From NCBI GenBank assembly GCA_026545225.1, contig CM048854.1:28463230-28527229 (forward strand): a DNA stretch of 64,000 nt, in the 5' to 3' direction. This document shows positions 57,533 to 64,000 of the stretch, piece by piece. The position numbers and the translations under genes were made by a program. The notes below the pieces were generated by a model. That model saw only the letters and a list, made by a program, of their open reading frames with translations, made no database searches and was not told the DNA's origin. Each line of letters opens with the position of its first letter. Position 1 is the stretch's first letter. The stretch is from Cornus controversa (taxonomy: Eukaryota > Streptophyta > Magnoliopsida > Cornales > Cornaceae).

Positions 57533-58163
57533 TGTAATACCCCGCTCCAACACATGGTATGATATTGTCCGCTTTGGGCCTGAGCCCGCACGGTTTTGCT
57601 ATTGGGTTTACCCCAAAAGGCCTCATACCATTTGAAGAGAACATACTACATATAAGCATATCCCCTTTTCCACACTCAGGCGATGTGGGATTGAGTACCC
57701 TGCACCCTGTCAGTGTGGTAGCTCAGCCCAGACACTCAGGCGATGTGGGATTGAGTACCCTGCACCCTGTCAGTGTGGTAGCTCAGCCCAGTGTCTGTCT
57801 TCGCACCCGCCCACTCACACCCGTCCACAAAGGTTACTACAATCCACCCCCCTACGAGACACGACGTCCTCGTCGGCACACTTCTTCCGGCTGGGTTCAG
57901 GCTCTGATACCAATTGTAATACCCCGCTCCAACACATGGTATGATATTATCCGCTTTGAGCCTGAACCCGCACGATTTTGCTATTGGGTTTACCCCAAAA
58001 GACCTCATACCATTTGAAGAGAACATACTACATATAAGCACATCCCCTTTTCCACACCCAAGCGATGTGGGATTGAGTACTCTGCACCCTGTCAGTTTGG
58101 TAGCTCAGCCCAGTGTCTGTCTTCGCACCCGCCCACTCACACCCGTCCACAAGGGTTACTACA
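57533..58163 (-). mobile_element. Complete TRIM retrotransposon
   Basis: LTRs lie at 57533-57841 and 57915-58163, in direct orientation. The 73-base interior holds, on minus, the primer site ATTGGTATCAGAGCC next to the right LTR and the purine tract GTAGGGGGGTGGAT next to the left LTR. The 5-base duplication ataac is exact (57528-57532, 58164-58168). It has no coding capacity, so it would depend on proteins of other elements. The left LTR is 60 bases longer because of an internal tandem duplication (57673-57792). Confidence 0.95.
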
Positions 58164-59217
58164 ATAACATACAGTTGTTTGAAAACACGTCATTATAAAT
58201 TTTAATTTGTACAGTTTCCTAAATTTTAAATTTCAATAAACATGAAACTAAAACTCAACTAAACAGATCCTCGTATTTATCCATATATGGCTGCTGAAAC
58301 TTTAGAACTGTAGACAATAATCCTGGCTCAGAATTGGCTTTCAGCTTGTGACATTGATTGGAACCAAAGTCATGTGTTGTGTATTCAAGGCTTAAAAGCA
58401 CATGCTGCTGTGTTGACTGACAGTAAATGGAGCTTGTTAGGTATATATCAATGTCACAAACATATTAATGGCATTTTAAATTTTACAATCAACCCAGTCT
58501 TAGAGGAAGAAATTTCTACCCAATTCACTCTGTTATTCCACATGTATTTAATGCAAGAGCTATCGTGAAGTAGTAAGAGAACGCACTACATAAGCTAGAG
58601 GAGCTGATACTTGAAAATGCTACACACAACATGCTAAAATCTTCTTCCTTTTTGAAAAATCCTTCTTTCTTTTTGTTTGTGTACACACACACACACACAC
58701 ATATATATATATCTATAGATTCTGCAAGAACTAGTCTTCCTTGCCTATCTACATGATTAGAAACATTAATTAAAGGGGCTTCATTTTAATATTTAGTACG
58801 ATGCACTAGTGCTTAAGGTAAACAAAAATACATTTGGAAGAAATCGTACCATAAAAATATGATTCCTCAAACCAAAACTCAGGAAGATGAATCCATAAAT
58901 TCACATAATATTCTCATAATCAACACATTTTGATGCAATGAAGGTACTTAATTCTAACCTTGGACCAATCAAACAAATGAAAATTTCTAGACTTCTATTC
59001 TCATAAAGCATATTGCATGGATAATATTCAGTTAAGACTCCTTAGCTGCAACTTCAGAGACAGTAGATCAGCTAGAGTATTAGCAGCATCATAGAATCTC
59101 CCCAGCTCCTCAATCAGACCAGCAAAGAAACCTCCAGATCAGATCCATGGGAACTAGGTTCCTCTTCTCACTAATCACTCCCCTACCTATGGTGATGATG
59201 CTATGATGCTACTTCAT
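58164..59217. other. Intergenic DNA downstream of the MYB gene
   Basis: No supported gene. An (AC)n/(TA)n run lies at 58683-58712. Confidence 0.5.
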
Positions 59218-59412
59218 ATACCTTGCTCTTCTACTGTCATTTAGTTGATGAAAGCTTTGATCCTTATGTTGTTCTTTGTTGCATATGCTTAGCTTGTTCC
59301 ATTTCTCTTGTAATTGTTGATTCTATGTTGTTGATTAAACAACTTCCCTTGTTCCTCCTTGGGATGTTTTTCCCCTTTTATAATACTGACTTACATTATC
59401 AAAAAAAATATA
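59218..59412 (+). mobile_element. LINE 3' tail (short fragment)
   Basis: ttgggatgtttttccccttttataatactgacttacattatc followed by an A run is typical of 3' ends of plant L1 LINEs. Only about 0.2 kb is present and no duplication was seen. Confidence 0.4.
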
Positions 59413-59605
59413 TATATATTTAACTATAGAAGATGGCCAGGGTATACATGGAACTTGAACTTCAATGAATGGGCATTAAACCATGAATTCTCAGAACTTG
59501 AAGTGCAGTAAAATGTACTTCTCAGCATTCTTGGATTCACTTAATTTATTTTTTCTTTTTGGTAGAGCAAACAAGCATTTGAACTATAAGTATGGATAAA
59601 ACACG

Positions 59606-59608
<3 letters not shown>

Positions 59609-59655
<47 letters not shown>
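59609..59655. repeat. (TA)n microsatellite
   Basis: About 23 TA units. Confidence 0.95.
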
Positions 59656-59657
<2 letters not shown>

Positions 59658-59927
59658 TTATCAAAAACTCAAGCTTCATGTTTATATGTGATGATCATTG
59701 TTTAGATTTCACCTCCTAGATAGTCTTTAGTTAATGGGGACCATTGATCTAATTTTGATTTGCATTATCTTAAGCAAAGATAAACGACTTCAGTTGCCTG
59801 GGATGTTGACTGTCATTAATTAGAAATTGATCGATGAACCTAAGAGCTAAGTCTAGATCCTCTATCTAAGAATAGAAAATTTGACACTTGATGATAAACA
59901 AATGAACTAATGATTTCTAGACCTCTA

Positions 59928-60055
59928 TGTTTTTTTTTTTTTGGGTAAGGTAAATTGTTTATAAGAATTGAGACAAAACAAAAGGGCAAAGCCCAAAAGC
60001 TACAAAAAAATCCAAAAGCCTAAAGAGGCACTAGCTATGTTTACTTTGCACTAGC
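59928..60055 (-). mobile_element. LINE 3' tail (short fragment), minus orientation
   Basis: Read on minus: TTTTGGGCTTTGCCCTTTTGTTTTGTC..ATAAACAATTTACCTTACCC then a run of A. This is the 3' UTR type of plant L1 elements. Confidence 0.5.
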
Positions 60056-60825
60056 TAGTTCATTTTGGTGATGAGAACCAGGAATTTCCATGACCCGAGA
60101 AACTAATATCGAAGAAGAAGCAAGAAGCATCAAGAAACACATTTATAGACATCCAAGCTGCTATTTATAGGATCTGGCTTGTAACTAGTTAATTATATAA
60201 AAAAAAACATCAAGCAGTTCATATATATATATATATAGATATAGTTAGCACTAAAGTAATGCATCAGTTCTGCAAAATACCCTACTTACTAGAGCCCAGC
60301 AAGTACTATACAAAATGTTAGAAAGGAATCTGTTATACATACCAGGTGCATTTTTTTTGGGGATTCCAAGAAACTTTTTGACAGATTTAACTAATCTACG
60401 TACTAAAGAATTAAACAAATATGTACCTTTTATTAGTAAAAAAATCTACCAAACCTGTCAGTAGAAACAACATAGCTAGCCAAAAACGTCTTCACTCAAT
60501 ATGCCTAAGTTGATGAACTAATATATCAACTTCCCACTGATTATGGTTTTATATTTTAGCCTTTGAAGCTCTTATATATGATCCCCTAATTCAAAATCAA
60601 GATAAGATTTCTAGACCATCAAAATACAAAAAAAAAAAACCATTAGATAAATTAGATATAAATATTAATTACAGCCTCTAATATTAGAACAAATGAACAA
60701 GAAAATTAACAAAAGTAGCAAAGCAAACACATCATGAGTTTTCTAGGGTTTTAACCAATAATTAGCAGAAAATTAACCACCTCCCTTCCTAGCACAAATT
60801 TATTCCATCAATGTATACAATACCA
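60056..60825. other. Downstream flank of the MYB gene
   Basis: AT-rich, expected to include the MYB 3' UTR in its right part. Nothing else recognised. Confidence 0.5.
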
Positions 60826-62198
60826 TTATTGCTCGCCGGGGTAACTCAACTTACCAAAAGCATATTCCTGCAACATTTGTTGTTGAAGATGATGATCACC
60901 TTCGTAGTTGGAAGCAAAAGGAGGATAAACCATAGAGCTTGTCCCACCCCAATCAGTGCTTTCCCCACAACCAATGCCGGCTCTGTTGTCGACCACGCCC
61001 TCATATAGCAACTCCATCTCAGCTAATTTTTGTGGGTTGTTAAGTATCATTTCCTCGAAAACAGCTGGAAAGCTGCTTTGTCCTGGCAATATGTGCAAGC
61101 CTACACCATCCATGTTGTATTGGGTGTTTTCCAACTCAGAAGAAGGTGTGTTCAAGACATCCATGGGAACAGAAGAGAGTGCACTTATCATCGAATGTTC
61201 AAATGGTGGTTGAATGTTGGATGAAACATCCATAGGGAGCTGATGATGAAAGTTTAGCCCATTGTGAATGAATTGATCATCATCAGAAAATCTTCCCCCA
61301 AGTTTGATCAGCAGTTTTCTGATAGAAGTAATGTCATTGAAGCGCGATTCGTGGTCTGAGTAGGGTATAGGTGCCTGCAGCACCGGAAGCTCTGGCCAGT
61401 ACGCGGTCTGGTTACCATTATTATCATTGGCAACCATGGAATTCTCTATCCCTTTCCTCGCCATCTCTTGCTTCGCCCAGCTACTTCTACGTGCTGCTTG
61501 TTCTTTGCGCTGCTTACCAAGTAGCTTCTTCTTCAGCCTTGTATTCCAATAGTTCTTGATATCATTGTCAGTTCTTCCAGGTAATTGTGCTGCAATAATA
61601 GACCACCTATTCATGCAACACAAGTTCTTTTTAGTTAAATTAAACATGTAAACTAGGCCACCATATGATCTTGCTTAAACCTAATTAGGAAGAAGTCAAA
61701 AGTCAAAATAATAATGAAAAATATAGAGTATATAAGACAATTATGCATCATAAGAACAGTTAATTACCTGCTTCCAATACTCATATAGAGGCTGCAAATT
61801 ATGTTATCTTCTTCTTCTGAGAATCCTCCATGCTTGATATTTGGGCGGAGATAATTCAACCATCTAAGGCGACAGCTCTTACCACATCTTTTAAGGCCTA
61901 ATTCAGAAACAACACTCATATATATTGTATCGCTTGATATATTAGAAAGAACTTCAATTAAGTTTGATTCGATCTAATCAATATAGATAACGAAAAAGAA
62001 TAAAAGCAAGACTGTCAAAGAGTGAAATAGATGTAGTTTTAGCTAGTGTTTGTGCTCAGTACCAATCTTTTGAGGTAAAGCAATCCAGTTGCCACCAGTG
62101 CCGTTCTGGTCTATATATGACTTCAGCTTGGCATCTTCTTCCGGTGACCATGGCCCTTTCTTCACGTTCGCTTTGTCACAACAAGGAGCTCTACCCAT
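60826..62198 (-). CDS. R2R3-MYB transcription factor, RAX/Blind/MYB36-like (subgroup 14)
   Basis: Three exons on minus: 62198-62063 (136 bases), 61897-61768 (130) and 61606-60826 (781). Both introns are GT-AG, and the phases join cleanly to give 348 residues. Exon 1 starts [20 protein letters not shown], the R2 repeat with its Trp residues. Exon 2 reads [20 protein letters not shown] and [18 protein letters not shown]. Exon 3 completes R3 with [20 protein letters not shown] and [14 protein letters not shown]. The [16 protein letters not shown] start and [11 protein letters not shown] are hallmarks of subgroup 14, which includes regulators of axillary meristem formation and of Casparian strip formation. 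It would bind DNA in the nucleus. The C-terminal 200 residues are Asn/Ser/Gln-rich, as usual for activation regions. Exon sizes 136/130 match the standard R2R3 pattern. Which member it is cannot be decided here. Confidence 0.95.
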
Positions 62199-62248
62199 TT
62201 TTCTCCGTGATGTTGTGACCCCGGTGCTGGCTGCTTTCTTCTAGCTTC

Positions 62249-62250
62249 TT

Positions 62251-62288
<38 letters not shown>

Positions 62289-62304
62289 GAGAGGAGAGAG
62301 AGAG
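62249..62304 (-). repeat. (CT)n-rich 5' leader of the MYB gene
   Basis: GA repeats on + (CT on the transcribed strand) start about 50 bases upstream of the ATG, a common composition of plant 5' UTRs. Confidence 0.8.
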
Positions 62305-62477
62305 AAAAAAAATTAAAATATGTGGAAAAGGATGAACATAGTCCCTGGAACAGCCATATAATTAAAAATGGGGGTATGTCATAAAGCTAGATGAGTCTTT
62401 GTATAGAAAATTCAAACAAATCAAAATGCATAGAAGACCAAGGTTTTTCTGTTTGTCTTTCTCGTTCTGGAATCCTT

Positions 62478-62489
62478 CTATATATATAG
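62478..62489 (-). promoter_or_regulatory. Probable TATA box of the MYB gene
   Basis: CTATATATATAG about 280 bases upstream of the start codon, on the far side of the CT-rich leader. The transcription start itself is not known. Confidence 0.45.
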
Positions 62490-62622
62490 ACATATCACTA
62501 CTGTTGATATCATTTGAAATGTAAGTCCAATAATCCTAAATTTCTAATTACTTCCCATTGGAAAATAAATTGACACATATTATGGTACTGAGTCCGATAG
62601 TTCCAAGTGCTAACTCTTTAGT

Positions 62623-62626
<4 letters not shown>

Positions 62627-62667
<41 letters not shown>
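62627..62667. repeat. (TA)n microsatellite
   Basis: About 20 TA units in the upstream region of the MYB gene. Confidence 0.95.
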
Positions 62668-63310
62668 TATTAAAAGTTCAAAGGTATTTTTTAGTTTCAA
62701 TACACTATTATTTTATTTTTAAATTAAAAAAATAGAATTATTCAAGGAAAACCCTTTCCTTTCCTTTTTTTATTTTGAAATTAAAAAAATTAAATTAAAT
62801 TACCCAAGCAAAACCCCTTCCTTTTTTTTTTATTGCAAAACCTTTTTTTCCAAGCAAAATCCTTTCTTTTTATTTTTAAATCTATACTATACTACTATTA
62901 AAATTACAAAGGGGTTTTTTTAGTTTCAATACACTTTTTTTTTTTAAATTAGAAAAATAGAATCACCAAGCAAAACCTTTTCCTTTTTTATTTTGAAATT
63001 AAAAAAATTAAATTAAATTACCCAAGCAAAATCCTTTCTTTTTTTATTGCAAAACTTTTTTTCCAAGCAAAATCCTTTCTTTTTATTTTTAAATTTAAAA
63101 AAGCAAAACCTTTTCATTTTATATTTTTAAATTAAAAAAATGAATTACCCAAGCAAAACCCTAAACACCTAAAATTATTCTTCCTCTCGACTATGGCTCT
63201 CAAAAATTAGAATTACTTATGCAAAACCCTTTCCCAAGTAAAACCCTTACTTTTTATTTCTAAATTTTAAAAAATAGAATTATAACCTGCAAAATCCTAA
63301 ACACCTATAA
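62668..63310. repeat. Diverged tandem-like AT-rich repeats
   Basis: Phrases actattaaaa.tt.caaaggg.tttttagtttcaatacact and aattaccaagcaaaaccctttcctttttt recur two to five times (62668, 62885 and onward). The phrase ctatactatactactattaaa is reminiscent of some plant Helitron starts, but no 3' hairpin or CTRR end was found. Confidence 0.6.
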
Positions 63311-64000
63311 AATCACTCTTCCTCTTGGCTACAGCCCGACTCTTATCAACATGGCTCTCAATTTCCTCTCAGATCTCATCATTTACCATTCGATTTGGTT
63401 TCGTCTTGGCTTACATGTGAGTTCTTTTCTTTAGCTTTTTTTTTTCCTACTCATTGTTTGCTATTAATTTTTGAAATCAAATTTTTTTAATAAAAAATTA
63501 CGTCTGTAATGAGTCATGTTATCAAATTGAATATCTGATTAATAAATCAGACAAATTTAATCATAAGTAATAATCAGATTTGATCAGATGGTAAGAATCC
63601 TATCTATTTAATATGTGATGTCACTTTTGAATAATTGTAATATATACCAACACCTATAAATTTACTTTATGATTTTTTTATTTTATTTTATTTTACAAAA
63701 TGACAAGTTGCAAAGGAAAATCGTTTCTTTTTATGATCAAGATAGACAACAGTAAAAATGATGTAGTCAAAAATAGTTTTGTGGTGACAGTTATCAAAGA
63801 AGTTTCACTTAAGAATGATTTATTTGAAAAAGAACTCAGGAATATAAAAAGGATAATGTGTTGAGAATTTTCAAAAGAATAGTAATAAATTATTTAAGAA
63901 TGATTAGAATTATACCTTTTGATTTCTTATAATTTATACTTGATTCATTTCATGTGAATAATAGTTAACTTATAATTTTATTTTTTCAACAAGTGAGTTT
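63311..64000. other. AT-rich end of window
   Basis: A possible short exon-like frame near 63350 (atggctctcaatttcctctcagatctc) has no continuation. No supported feature. Confidence 0.4.

Noticed and set aside
57559..58198. 152-codon and 85-codon ORFs with repeated LSPHGFAIGFTPKGLIPFEE
   Set aside because: They are translations of the TRIM LTRs, which are non-coding.
60956..61559. + strand ORFs over the third MYB exon
   Set aside because: Antisense shadows of the clearly supported MYB reading frame.
62668..63310. Helitron
   Set aside because: ctatactatactactattaaa looks like some Helitron starts, but no CTRR terminus with a preceding hairpin was found.
1..64000. tRNA or rRNA genes
   Set aside because: Only tRNA-Met-complementary primer sites of retrotransposons were seen. 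No cloverleaf with A and B boxes was found by eye.

Overview
This window is nuclear DNA of a flowering plant, most likely a eudicot. It is AT-rich, genes are sparse, introns are short GT-AG introns, microsatellites are mostly (TA)n, and most of the sequence is transposable-element debris. Nothing in it is bacterial, organellar or viral. I cannot name the species from the sequence.

There are four supported host genes. (1) A DUF295-family gene lies on the + strand (9434-10816). (2) Its paralogue lies on the - strand (27020-28516). The two are convergent and separated by about 16 kb of nested retrotransposons. (3) A small membrane-protein gene of unknown function lies on the - strand (CDS in two exons, 32814-33457). 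(4) A three-exon R2R3-MYB transcription factor of the RAX/Blind/MYB36 type (subgroup 14) lies on the - strand (60826-62198).

Layout. 1-0.9 kb: decayed copia gag. 2.2-4.6 kb: 5'-truncated L1 LINE with RNase H (- strand). 7.56-8.67 kb: PIF/Harbinger-like element with TTA duplication. 9.4-10.8 kb: DUF295 gene A. 12.4-15.6 kb: 3' half of a copia element (- strand), cut by a nest of long Ty3/gypsy-type LTRs (15.6-25.4 kb). That nest itself holds a hAT element, which in turn holds a MULE-type MITE. 25.4-26.5 kb: a hAT MITE and a Harbinger-like MITE. 27.0-28.5 kb: DUF295 gene B, with an almost perfect 48-bp-arm hairpin at its 5' end. 30.35 kb: solo TRIM LTR. 31.0-31.5 kb: MULE-like element. 32.8-33.5 kb: membrane-protein gene. 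36.95-42.1 kb: a copia element whose 3' half is inverted relative to its 5' half. 42.1-43.1 kb: RTE LINE tail with a MITE inside. 43.9-45.2 kb: GC-richer, LTR-like sequence. 46.4-48.8 kb: decayed hAT transposase gene (zinc-finger MYM type) with a foldback MITE inside. 50.2-51.1 kb: minisatellite split by a Stowaway MITE. 51.1-51.9 kb: another long-LTR fragment. 56.8-58.2 kb: two TRIM elements, one complete with perfect target-site duplication. 59.2-60.1 kb: two LINE tails. 60.8-62.2 kb: MYB gene.

The host genes show no shared pathway. The interest is mainly structural: the inverted copia element, the hairpin at the start of the second DUF295 gene, the repeated palindromic units and splice-like signals in the long LTRs, and many small elements whose ends are fixed by exact target-site duplications.
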